From: JAAGZL01 sp050297535
GTDB taxonomy: Bacteria; Pseudomonadota; Gammaproteobacteria; Chromatiales; Chromatiaceae
Length of the DNA: 64,000 bases
Reading direction: 5' to 3'
NCBI GenBank assembly: GCA_050297535.1
Contig: JBNKSV010000002.1
Span: forward strand, 44,321-108,320
Part shown: positions 51,352 to 59,916 of the stretch, piece by piece
How positions within the stretch are numbered: position 1 is the first letter of the stretch
How the letters are laid out: each line of letters starts with the position of its first letter
The notes under the pieces: model-generated
Seen by the model: only the letters and a program-made list of their open reading frames with translations
What the model was told of the DNA's origin: nothing
Databases searched by the model: none
Translations under genes and position numbers: made by a program

Positions 51352-51446
51352 GCGCCTTAATGGAATCGAGCAATATGTGATGAGGTAGCAATCTACTGGC
51401 ATATGCTGGCGTAGGTCAAGGGTTAGGGTGTTGCTATAATAATGGG

Positions 51447-51701
51447 ATGATTATATTAAATAGGATATGGGTGCTAGTCTTTTGCGCGTCTTTGCCAGCG
51501 TATCTGTTAGCAGGTGATCACGATTCAAGGTCTGGAGAGGTCGCACAGTTGCAGCGGGATATTGAGATAACCAAGACCAGGGAGCAGGATATAAAAAACA
51601 AAAATGCCGAGTTACAAGCAAAGATGAAGGAGCTTGAATCCAGAATTATGGAGTTACGGGAAACGCTTATCCAGGAAGAGGCAGGATCAGCGGATCAGTA
51701 G
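51447..51701 (+). CDS. Small exported coiled-coil protein
   Basis: An 84-residue protein with a signal peptide (1-22, ending YLLAG) followed by a single long helix with clear heptads: VAQLQRDIEITKTREQDIKN and KNAELQAKMKELESRIMELR. It is probably a periplasmic oligomeric coiled coil. It is oriented away from the SPL gene and converges on nadA. No family recognised; small size makes expression uncertain. Confidence 0.6.
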   Translation: MIILNRIWVLVFCASLPAYLLAGDHDSRSGEVAQLQRDIEITKTREQDIKNKNAELQAKMKELESRIMELRETLIQEEAGSADQ

Positions 51702-51752
51702 ACTGTTTGGAGTGCCGCCTTGCAACTGCTACGCAAGGCGGCCACTTCGTCT

Positions 51753-52829
51753 TTATGCATTACCCTTGCCACGCATGGCGATCTCCCGTTCCCGGGCAAA
51801 GTCGAGCATGCGTTTGATCGGTTTCACCGCCTGTTGGCACAGGTCCAGGTCGATCTTTATTTCTTGTGTCCCAGTTTCCAGAACTTCGGCCAGATTGTGC
51901 AGTGAATTCATGCCCATCCAGGGACAGTGGGCGCAGCTGTCGCAGGTTGCCCCTGCGCCCGCTGTCGGAGCCCCGATCAGATTTTTCTCCGGAGCCAGTT
52001 GCTTCATCTTGTGAAAGATGCCAGCGTCGGTGGCCACGATAAATTCCGGGTTGTCCATGCTGGCAACCGCCTTGATCAGTGCGGTGGTGGAGCCGACTAC
52101 ATCCGCCAGTTCCACAACGGCCTCAGGTGATTCCGGGTGTACCAGGACTGCTGCGTCCGGGTGGAGTCTATGCAGACGTTCCAGTGCGACCGCCTTGAAC
52201 TCTTCATGTACCACACAGGATCCAGGCCACAGCAGCATTTCTACTCCGGTGATCTTTTGTACATAGCCGCCCAAGTGCCGGTCTGGGCCCCACAATACTT
52301 TCTCACCCTGTTCCGCCAGATGTTGGATGATGGGTAGGGCTATGCCTGAGGTCACCACCCAGTCGGACCTGGCCTTTACTTCGGCGCTGGTGTTGGCGTA
52401 GACCACTACGGTGTGGTCCGGGTATCTATCGCAGAACTCCGAAAACTTGTCTGCCGGACAGCCTTCATCCAGTGAGCAGGTGGCGTTCAGGTCTGGCATG
52501 AGTATGCGCTTCTCCGGGTTTAGAATCTTGGCCGTTTCTCCCATAAAACGTACTCCGCACACAACGAGAGTGGTCGCATCCTGTTCCGCGCCAAAGCGCG
52601 CCATCTCCAGAGAGTCTGCGACACAGCCGCCAGTCTCTTCGGCCAGCTCTTGCAAATCACCATCTGTATAGTAGTGTGCTACCAGGACGGCGTTCTGTTG
52701 TTTCAGCAACGCCTTTATGCGCTCTTTCAGGGCTTGTTTCTCCTGCGCCGACAGGCTGGGCCATTCGGGGTGGGGTGGCACCTTTATCTGTTTGATGGTG
52801 ATCTCATCTGCTGTTTGTGTTTGGTTCAT
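51753..52829 (-). CDS. nadA: Quinolinate synthase NadA
   Basis: A 358-residue [4Fe-4S] enzyme that condenses iminoaspartate (from NadB) with dihydroxyacetone phosphate to quinolinate for NAD synthesis. VLVAHYYTDGDLQELAEETG opens the active domain. VVCGVRFMGETAKILNPEKR, TCSLDEGCPADKF and CDSCAHCPWMGMNSL bear the cluster and redox cysteines. Length is like E. coli NadA. It lies 30 bases downstream of the Nudix/NrtR-like gene on the same strand, so a nrtR-nadA operon is likely. Confidence 0.96.
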   Translation of the reverse strand: MNQTQTADEITIKQIKVPPHPEWPSLSAQEKQALKERIKALLKQQNAVLVAHYYTDGDLQELAEETGGCVADSLEMARFGAEQDATTLVVCGVRFMGETAKILNPEKRILMPDLNATCSLDEGCPADKFSEFCDRYPDHTVVVYANTSAEVKARSDWVVTSGIALPIIQHLAEQGEKVLWGPDRHLGGYVQKITGVEMLLWPGSCVVHEEFKAVALERLHRLHPDAAVLVHPESPEAVVELADVVGSTTALIKAVASMDNPEFIVATDAGIFHKMKQLAPEKNLIGAPTAGAGATCDSCAHCPWMGMNSLHNLAEVLETGTQEIKIDLDLCQQAVKPIKRMLDFAREREIAMRGKGNA

Positions 52830-52859
52830 TCCACTTCTCTGTTGATTAGTTGATGCATT

Positions 52860-53531
52860 CTAGCCTGTATGTTCTGCTACCCGATAGAGTTGGGCAGGGC
52901 GATGTTTACCTTCGCGCCGTGTCTCACCTGTTGTCTCGATAAATCCTGATCCAATTATGTTTTTTCTGAAATTCCGTTTATCCATCTGGTTATTGCGGAT
53001 TGATTCATAGATCTTTTGTAGTTCACTTAGGGTAAAAGTCCCTGGTAGAAATCTGCAAGCTATTGCCGAGTAATCAAGTTTTGAGATAAGGCGTTTGTGA
53101 GCCATAGATATGATCTCGCTATGATCGAAGGCTAAGGCTGGTAGCTGATCAACCGGAAACCATGCGGCGTCCGTAGCATCGCTGGCGGCGACGGGAGCTA
53201 TGTTTGCGTCTGGGGCTATGGCGTAATAGGCCACGCTGATTACCCGCTCTCTGGGGTCACGTCCCGGCCTGCCAAACGTATGTAACTGTTCCAGGTACAT
53301 ATCATTTAGTCCGGTTTCTTCTTGCAATTCCCGTATTGCGCACTCTTCCAGATCTTCTTCCAGATTCAGAAATCCTCCAGGTAGGGCCCAGGAGCCTTTA
53401 TATGGATCAAGTCCTCGTCGTATTAGTAGTAATTTAAGTTTATCTTTAGAAATGGTGAAAACCACTACGTCGGTGGTAACGGCCGGGTGTGGATATTTGT
53501 AAGAGAATAGATTTTCTTTGGTTACCGTCAT
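52860..53531 (-). CDS. Nudix-domain NrtR-like NAD biosynthesis regulator
   Basis: A 223-residue protein. A Nudix domain (about 15-145) carries a complete Nudix box G-x5-E-x7-RELQEETGL (PGGFLNLEEDLEECA then IRELQEETGL), unusual because many NrtR repressors have lost it. A C-terminal winged-helix (about 160-220) with FLPGTFTLSELQKIYESIRN and NFRKNIIGSGFIETTGE is the NrtR DNA-binding part. NrtR proteins sense ADP-ribose and repress NAD synthesis genes; the adjacent nadA fits this exactly. A palindrome at 53546 may be its operator. A catalytically active Nudix role cannot be excluded. Confidence 0.85.
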   Translation of the reverse strand: MTVTKENLFSYKYPHPAVTTDVVVFTISKDKLKLLLIRRGLDPYKGSWALPGGFLNLEEDLEECAIRELQEETGLNDMYLEQLHTFGRPGRDPRERVISVAYYAIAPDANIAPVAASDATDAAWFPVDQLPALAFDHSEIISMAHKRLISKLDYSAIACRFLPGTFTLSELQKIYESIRNNQMDKRNFRKNIIGSGFIETTGETRREGKHRPAQLYRVAEHTG

Positions 53532-53844
53532 GTTATCTATTAATGGTGTATTATTAACACTTACTAAAACACAATTTATACCACATTCTCATAAAAAGCA
53601 CTCATTACTAACTATAATCATACTGTGTATCACCAAAGTCCGATTAAAGAATATCCATATTTTTGCCGATATTGTTGGACGCCAGGGAGTTTAGCGGCGG
53701 AAAATGTGTATTTTTTGATTTAAGTAAAATCTTTTGAAAACAATAAGAAACGACATACTTGTTAGATGTGGCTTTATGTTTTATATTAGCTGGGTTTTTC
53801 AATAGAGGACATGGCAGTCTCTTTATGCTTATACGAGAAGGTCT
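53532..53844. other. Divergent intergenic region between nrtR-like and HDOD genes
   Basis: A 313-base AT-rich gap with the candidate NrtR operator near the left end. No gene, RNA or dispersed repeat is evident. Promoters for both divergent genes must lie here, but no convincing -35/-10 pair could be assigned. Confidence 0.4.
53546..53560. promoter_or_regulatory. Candidate NrtR operator
   Basis: GTGT-ATTATTA-ACAC, an AT-rich palindrome 14 bases before the nrtR-like ATG, where an autoregulatory operator would be expected. The assignment is by position and symmetry only; the NrtR consensus for this group is not known to me. Confidence 0.35.
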
Positions 53845-54714
53845 ATGTCCGATAAAATTGTTGATGCTAGGCACGATATCCTTGAAATAAAGCATCTGCC
53901 GCCCCTGTCCATAACAGCCAGCCGCCTCTTGAGCACCATAGGTGATCCGGATATAGAAGTAGATGATTTGGCGGACATCATTAACCAAGACCCTGGGTTG
54001 ATGGGGCGAATAATCGGTTTGGCAAATGCCGCCTATTTCGGGCAGAGAAATCCGATAACCACCGTACATGACGCCATAATCCGCGTTTTGGGGATAAATA
54101 TGGTGAAGAGCCTCGCCTTCAGTATCTCCGTAAGTGGGGTGTTTCAATCCAGTAGTTGTCCCGGGTTTAACGCTAAGGAGTATTGGTTTAACGCTATTGG
54201 TTGCGCTAGTCTGTCTAGAATGATGGCGCTAAGAATTCCCATAGCGGAAAGGCCAGATCCGGACCGCATTTATCTAAGCGGCCTGTTGCACAATCTGGGC
54301 TATCTGGTCCTTGCCCATGTGTTTCCTTCCAAGCTCTCTCATGTGTATGCCTTGAAGGAGAAAGATCCGGAGGCCGATCTTGCCGCTTTGCAGCAGGAGT
54401 ACCTGGGGGTAGATTGGATTGCGGCCGGTGATTGGTTGGTTGCGCGTTGGAATCTGCCTGATTTTGTTGCCCAAGTTATTGTATCTGCGGCGGATCCCAA
54501 TTATTCCTCTGATGATGATTATGGTGTGAACTTGGTGCGTGGTTCTATTCGATGGCTAGACGGCCTTCCGAATGCGGAGTCTGGTATCCCAAGGTTGCGG
54601 CATGATGAGATACTGCAGAAGATACCCGGTCTTGGTCCTGAGGCGCTGGATCTGATAGAGGAGCAGTTCCTGGATCAAAGCGAAGAACTTCATTCGCTGG
54701 CCACTTGCATATAA
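53845..54714 (+). CDS. HDOD domain protein
   Basis: A 289-residue protein. HDOD domain about 18-215 with LPPLSITASRLLSTIGDPDI, INQDPGLMGRIIGLANAAYF and LSGLLHNLGYLVLAHVFPSK. Metal-binding HD residues of true HD-GYP enzymes are replaced, as is normal for HDOD proteins, which act as regulatory scaffolds. The remaining ~70 residues are helical with no output domain. It starts a rightward pair with the 5'-nucleotidase and lies beside c-di-GMP genes on the opposite strand, consistent with a signalling role. Confidence 0.88.
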   Translation: MSDKIVDARHDILEIKHLPPLSITASRLLSTIGDPDIEVDDLADIINQDPGLMGRIIGLANAAYFGQRNPITTVHDAIIRVLGINMVKSLAFSISVSGVFQSSSCPGFNAKEYWFNAIGCASLSRMMALRIPIAERPDPDRIYLSGLLHNLGYLVLAHVFPSKLSHVYALKEKDPEADLAALQQEYLGVDWIAAGDWLVARWNLPDFVAQVIVSAADPNYSSDDDYGVNLVRGSIRWLDGLPNAESGIPRLRHDEILQKIPGLGPEALDLIEEQFLDQSEELHSLATCI

Positions 54715-54860
54715 CCACGGTTTTCCCTGAATATCCAAACACCAACGATGCCGGGGTATACTCACTACCCTTAACTCATACTTGTGGTAAGGTTGGCGTG
54801 TGCCTAGTTTCATAGGCATCTTGTCTTATAGTGAGATTGTGCGCAGGGAATAAAAGTAGA

Positions 54861-55769
54861 ATGGTTGATAAAGCAGGGTCTTTCAAATTGGTGGTGGCGA
54901 TATCATCGCGGGCGCTGTTTGACCTGGATGCATCTCACAAGGTGTTTGAGTCAGAGGGGATTGACGCCTATTGCAGATACCAGATTGAGCATGAAGACGA
55001 GATATTGCAGCCTGGTGTAGCCTTTCCGCTGGTAAAAAAGCTGCTGGCGATGAATAAGCTGTTTTCCGGGGAAGCGGTTGTAGAGATTATCCTGTTATCC
55101 AGGAACAGCGCTGATACCGGGTTGCGTATCTTTAATTCTATTGAACATCATGGGTTGGCCATCTCCCGTGCTGCTTTCAGTGGCGGTGCCAATCCATACG
55201 AATATATATCTGCCTTAGGCGCCCATCTGTTTCTTTCATCAGATCATAATGATGTGCGCAAGGCCTTGGAGTCTGGGATTGCGGCAGCAACGATTTTGCC
55301 ATCCAATACCGGTAATTCAGGAAATAAATCCGACCAACTTAAGATTGCCTTCGATGGGGACGCAGTTCTTTTTTCGGATGAGGCAGAACAGATATTCAAG
55401 AGTCAGGGGTTGGCGGCGTTTACCGCCAGTGAAAAGGCCTCGGCGCGTAAGCCATTGTCCGGTGGGCCCTTCAAGGTGTTGTTGTCAGCACTGCATGAAC
55501 TGCAGAAGGCTGCTCCTCCGGAGTCATCTCCAATAAGGACGGCCCTGGTTACCGCCAGGGCGGCCCCAGCCCATGAACGTGTGATTCGTACGCTCAGGGA
55601 CTGGAATATTCGTATTGATGAGGCCTTTTTTTTGGGGGGGATGAATAAGAGCGAGTTTCTGCGCTCGTTTAATGCCGACATCTTTTTTGATGATCAGGAA
55701 GATCATTGTGAATCCGCCCGGCAGCATGTGCCGACCGGGCATGTCCCCCACGGGGTTGCGAATTCCTAG
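54861..55769 (+). CDS. 5'-nucleotidase (NT5C1-like)
   Basis: A 302-residue protein of the 5'-nucleotidase family named for the eukaryotic cytosolic type I enzyme, a HAD-like fold. Motifs are ALFDLDASHKVFESEG (about 13-28), LLSRNSADTGLRIFNSIEHH, the DGD motif in IAFDGDAVLFSDEAE (about 157-171) and the late FFDDQEDHCESA. The expected reaction is dephosphorylation of nucleoside monophosphates. ATG 54861 is preferred over the frame start 54831. The C terminus overlaps the end of the convergent FimX-like gene by 4 bases. Confidence 0.85.
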   Translation: MVDKAGSFKLVVAISSRALFDLDASHKVFESEGIDAYCRYQIEHEDEILQPGVAFPLVKKLLAMNKLFSGEAVVEIILLSRNSADTGLRIFNSIEHHGLAISRAAFSGGANPYEYISALGAHLFLSSDHNDVRKALESGIAAATILPSNTGNSGNKSDQLKIAFDGDAVLFSDEAEQIFKSQGLAAFTASEKASARKPLSGGPFKVLLSALHELQKAAPPESSPIRTALVTARAAPAHERVIRTLRDWNIRIDEAFFLGGMNKSEFLRSFNADIFFDDQEDHCESARQHVPTGHVPHGVANS

Positions 55770-57916
55770 ACGGGGCTGGATTCGTAGGTGATGGTTTCTG
55801 ATGGTTTTTGCATGAAGTAACCCTGGATGAAATTGACTCCTGCGGTCCAAAGGATCGCCAGGCTGTTGGCGTCTTCCACGCCCAGGGCTATGCTCTTCAT
55901 GTTAAATTGTTGGATAGCTTCGTTTATCTCTCCCAATTTGTCCTGTTTCGCTTGGCTTTGTACAAGTCCGTTAGTAAGGGATTGATCAAGCTTTACATAA
56001 TCGATAGGCAGGTGCTTCAGGAGCAATTCGTTCTTTGGCGTGAGGCCGAATTTATCCACGGCGATCTGGCAACGAATCTTCTTGAGTCCGTCGATGAGTT
56101 TCTTGGCGCTTTGCGTGTGTGCCCTGATATCTTCCTCGTGAAATTGGAATATGATCCAGGCTCCTTTGGCGTTCGAGTCTCGCAGGCAATCACATATCCA
56201 TAGGAGCATGGATTCGTCCTCTATGCCTGATTCGGAGATGCTGATAAAGAACTTGGTCTTGTGTCCTGTGCCGCGTTGTTCCGATAGTTCCTGAATGGCG
56301 TGTTGTATGACCCAGCGGTCAATCTTCGACATCAGGTTGATCTGTTTGGCGCGATCAATAAATTCCCCGGGGTGAATATCTTTACCGTCATCGCCGATTA
56401 TGCGGGTCAGGACTGCATAGTGTTCTCTGGTATCGCCCTGGAGGCTGACTATTGGTTGATAAACTATCCTGAAACCGTCGTTCTTCAGGGCATTTTCGAT
56501 TATACCGTCGATCTCCGCGTGTTCAATTTTAGCCTTAGGAACTTCCTCTGCGATGGTTGCAGATGCCTCTGATTCCTGGCTGTCCTCGCCGTAGATCTGT
56601 TGCATCTCTTCTTCGTTATATGAGAGGAACATATTGCCGCCCTCTCCGCGGGCGGCCTCGCATGCGTTATATGCCTGGTTTATCAGTTCCTGGCCGCTCT
56701 TATCTTCCGAAAAAAGATAGCCGATACCGATACTGCATGTCAGATTGATGCTGTTATCTTCAAGCTGGAATTTCTGTTTTTCTATGGCCGAACGAATCCT
56801 CTCGGCAAATGGCTCGGCCTCCAGTAGCTTTGCTTTCTGGCTTAGAATGACAAAGGTGTGATCTCCGAATCTGGAAAGAAGATCACCTTCATCAACTATA
56901 TCGCTGAGCATGCCAGCTACTTTCTTGAGTAGATTGTCGCTACTGATTACTCCGGCCTCTGAACGTAATTTCTGGAAGCCGTCTATTTGAATATAATGTA
57001 AAGAGTAGTGAGGCCTGTTTTTGTCGGTGCTGGATGTTATCTCATCTAGCTCATCCATCAGATAGCGCCGGTTGAACAGCCCGGTTTGTGTGTCTTGGTT
57101 GGCTAGCAGTTGAATCTTCTCTTCCAGTTCGGCTTCCAGTGATTGATCCCTGATGATTATTTGGGTACATGGTTCGCCATCAACACTGGCCGGAGAGAAT
57201 TCTAACTGGGCCTTGAATATCTTTTCATCGCTACTCTGGCAGCTGGTGTCGAGCGTTGAGGTTCCGGAGGTGCTGTCTAATGAACGCAGGAATTCTTTGA
57301 ATCTTTTATGCTCTTGCGGGGCGATCATGTCCAGAATGGGCAAGCCTTCTATATCGTCCATTTCCACATATCCGAACATATCCAGATACCCTTTGTTGGC
57401 ATGTATGTACATGCCTTCATGCACATAGGCAATGGCGTCTCTGGAGTTTTCCACCAATATATTGCAGCGCTGTTCCGATTCGTCCAATCTGCGTTTGGTT
57501 TGCTCCAACTCTTTTTGAACCAGTAGATTTGAGAACTCCCTGGCAACCACAATCTGCAGGTGCTCTACGTCGCCTTTGGAAACCACGTCTCGAGCGCCAG
57601 TGCGCATTGCTGCCAATAGAGGTTCTGGGTCTTGTTCGTCTGGGTATATTATGATTACCGGGGTGGTGGGGAGTTTTTTGTTACATAGCGACATCATATG
57701 GGCCGGGGCTATATTGGCCGTGCCGCTGGTGTATAGGATCATGTCGAGATTTTCATGATCTATGGCATCAATAAGATTGTCTTCTCTTGCCACGCGCTTG
57801 GAGTGTACCGCCATTCCGGTATTACGCAGAGCATTTACATACTCTTCAGCGTCGTTAGGAGATTCATCCACTATCAGAAGATTAATGGTTTTTTCTGGCT
57901 TCAGCTTGTTGTTCAT
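55766..57916 (-). CDS. FimX-like degenerate REC-PAS-GGDEF-EAL c-di-GMP protein
   Basis: A 716-residue cytoplasmic protein. Receiver-like domain 10-125 (LLIVDESPNDAEEYVNALRN) lacks a normal phospho-acceptor site. PAS about 150-265. The GGDEF domain (265-435) has GDHTF (351-355) in place of GGDEF. In the EAL domain (470-710) the EAL tripeptide position reads AVL (501-503), so neither synthesis nor hydrolysis of c-di-GMP is expected. This is the layout of Pseudomonas and Xanthomonas FimX (degenerate GGDEF and EAL motifs), a c-di-GMP receptor controlling type IV pilus assembly. Its neighbour encodes a PilZ-type protein. Confidence 0.87.
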   Translation of the reverse strand: MNNKLKPEKTINLLIVDESPNDAEEYVNALRNTGMAVHSKRVAREDNLIDAIDHENLDMILYTSGTANIAPAHMMSLCNKKLPTTPVIIIYPDEQDPEPLLAAMRTGARDVVSKGDVEHLQIVVAREFSNLLVQKELEQTKRRLDESEQRCNILVENSRDAIAYVHEGMYIHANKGYLDMFGYVEMDDIEGLPILDMIAPQEHKRFKEFLRSLDSTSGTSTLDTSCQSSDEKIFKAQLEFSPASVDGEPCTQIIIRDQSLEAELEEKIQLLANQDTQTGLFNRRYLMDELDEITSSTDKNRPHYSLHYIQIDGFQKLRSEAGVISSDNLLKKVAGMLSDIVDEGDLLSRFGDHTFVILSQKAKLLEAEPFAERIRSAIEKQKFQLEDNSINLTCSIGIGYLFSEDKSGQELINQAYNACEAARGEGGNMFLSYNEEEMQQIYGEDSQESEASATIAEEVPKAKIEHAEIDGIIENALKNDGFRIVYQPIVSLQGDTREHYAVLTRIIGDDGKDIHPGEFIDRAKQINLMSKIDRWVIQHAIQELSEQRGTGHKTKFFISISESGIEDESMLLWICDCLRDSNAKGAWIIFQFHEEDIRAHTQSAKKLIDGLKKIRCQIAVDKFGLTPKNELLLKHLPIDYVKLDQSLTNGLVQSQAKQDKLGEINEAIQQFNMKSIALGVEDANSLAILWTAGVNFIQGYFMQKPSETITYESSPV

Positions 57917-58063
57917 TTATTTTCTGCTCGGTGCGTACTATTCTGATCCTTGTATTCTAAATTAATGGGTCATAATGTGTTGTGAACCAAGTACGTTATT
58001 GTCTGCTTATGAATTGCGGCTATGGCGCTTTTGGCATGATTATGATCATTTCCCTAGCGTAGA

Positions 58064-59842
58064 TTAAGACGAAATGTTGTCGTCCAGATACGCGAACTCA
58101 TATTGGCTGAATGTGCCGGTGGATTCAAGTAGCCTGATCAATTTTGCCGGTCTTTTAGCGGTGTCGCTTTCAATCTTTATCTCTTCTCCCACATAGATGT
58201 TCATTATGGGTATGACCAGACTGTTCGGCCTGCGGGTGGCGGTGTTTTTGGGCAACATGATGCACTTTTGGGAGATGCTTGCTTGATGCTTGTTGGGTGT
58301 AGTATGGATTTTTACTGCCTCTGAAGTGGGGGAGATGATCTCAAAACCAAGCTGTAGGCCATCCTCAGGTGTATGCTTCAGCCAGCGGGCGATGCCTATG
58401 CTGAATTGGGAGTGGTCGCTTGCCGATTGGATGCCGATCAGGTCGCCAACCTTCACCTTGGGCGCGTTTTCCCCCTTCCAGCTAATGCAGTAGCCCCCGG
58501 CGCTTTCATTGATGGTTTTGCATGAGAAGGTGTCGAGGCGGTCTTTTCGGGTCTGTCTGGCCCAGGCTGGCACATCATCATCTTCGATTATGTTGTCTAG
58601 CATCTGTCGGGGAGAATAATAAGGTATCCCATCAACTGGATAGTCCATAGGGACTATCTGGATGCTGTCGTCATCAGCGGAAAATCTGCCGTCGAAAAAC
58701 GATGGCTTGCTCGTCGGTTCCTTTTTATTGGTATCTATATCTGATGCTTCTGGGTCACTGGTAGTCTGTTTGGTTTTGTTGGTGGTTATATGGGTGTGGA
58801 TGTCCGCTATCCCCACCGCTACATCCAGATTGAAGTGCAGGGATGTTCTTATGAATCCGCGTTTGGGTTCATAGGTAAGTGATTTAATTACCTTGCGCAG
58901 CAGAGGTGCGGTTATTTGCATCTCCTTGGTGAAGACCGATCCGGCAGTCTGATTGCTGTAGATGGTTTTCAGCTCCAGGCGCAGATGTTGTGCCAGACTT
59001 TGTGTCTCTATCAGATGATATTGGCCGCTTTCCTGTTTTTCTCGCATGGAGATATGGACCGGAGGCTCGTCAATCTCCGCATCTACGAGAAATTGTCCGG
59101 CGCTGTCAACTTCGGACTGGGAGGACAGGATGCGAATGTGTTTGGTCCATTCCGGCAGTTTTAGATAAAGCTCTTCTATCTCCTTTTGACGCAGCCCGTA
59201 TGGGGATGCCAGAGCCAGCAGTAAGGCGTTCTGATAGATGTCACTGATGCTGGAACCAGGGTTTTTGCTGTCACTGCCGTCCTTCAGCGTTAGGTCCGCA
59301 AGGCCGCTCTGTTCAGCGAACAGATATAGTTGATGCATCTCTCGCCAGATGTTTTTAGGATAAGGATTATAAGCAACTACAGAGTAGTAGAGCGCCCTGG
59401 AGAGATAGTGTATTGCCTGATGCAATGCGACTGCCATCAGCTTGCGGTCGTCTTTTTCCCCCTGGCCAGAGTTTATCCTTTCGACAATTATCTTGTAACA
59501 GTTCGCCAGTTCCATCTGTAGCTCGCGGCACAAAACCACGACCTTTTGGTTTTTTGCGGTAAGCGGTATGGGGGCATCCAGATAGTATTTTCTTAGATTG
59601 GATGTGATATGCCTGACCGCAGGGCGCAGCATGTTGGCTATGGTTACGCGATTTATATTGGGGAGATCAATGCGATTGAGTTCCACCAGTGTCTTGAATA
59701 CCTGTTTAGATGTTTCCCCTATATTTGCGATCGGCAGACCAGAGACCCATGACTCAACCTCCCGGATATCGAGGAAGATAGAATCTCTTGAGACTGGTGT
59801 TCTCTCCGGCAGTACGAGCCTGAGAGATGAAGTTTTATTCAT
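58064..59842 (-). CDS. PilZ-domain-like protein
   Basis: A 592-residue soluble protein. Residues ~1-360 are a helical domain with LRKYYLDAPIPLTAKNQKVV and ALHQAIHYLSRALYYSVVAY. The segment 350-420 is a charged, disordered linker. The C-terminal ~150 residues contain TRKDRLDTFSCKTINESAGG then YCISWKG (431-457), the modified PilZ Rxxx...xxSxxG pattern, followed by beta strands typical of PilZ. The canonical RxxxR is replaced by a Lys/Arg variant, so c-di-GMP affinity is uncertain. It lies 147 bases upstream of the FimX-like gene in the same direction. Confidence 0.8.
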   Translation of the reverse strand: MNKTSSLRLVLPERTPVSRDSIFLDIREVESWVSGLPIANIGETSKQVFKTLVELNRIDLPNINRVTIANMLRPAVRHITSNLRKYYLDAPIPLTAKNQKVVVLCRELQMELANCYKIIVERINSGQGEKDDRKLMAVALHQAIHYLSRALYYSVVAYNPYPKNIWREMHQLYLFAEQSGLADLTLKDGSDSKNPGSSISDIYQNALLLALASPYGLRQKEIEELYLKLPEWTKHIRILSSQSEVDSAGQFLVDAEIDEPPVHISMREKQESGQYHLIETQSLAQHLRLELKTIYSNQTAGSVFTKEMQITAPLLRKVIKSLTYEPKRGFIRTSLHFNLDVAVGIADIHTHITTNKTKQTTSDPEASDIDTNKKEPTSKPSFFDGRFSADDDSIQIVPMDYPVDGIPYYSPRQMLDNIIEDDDVPAWARQTRKDRLDTFSCKTINESAGGYCISWKGENAPKVKVGDLIGIQSASDHSQFSIGIARWLKHTPEDGLQLGFEIISPTSEAVKIHTTPNKHQASISQKCIMLPKNTATRRPNSLVIPIMNIYVGEEIKIESDTAKRPAKLIRLLESTGTFSQYEFAYLDDNISS

Positions 59843-59916
59843 AATCCCTGATTGTCAAAACTGGTAACCTATAAAAATTCATTTATACCCGCCTATCTCA
59901 TTAATTACCATACATT

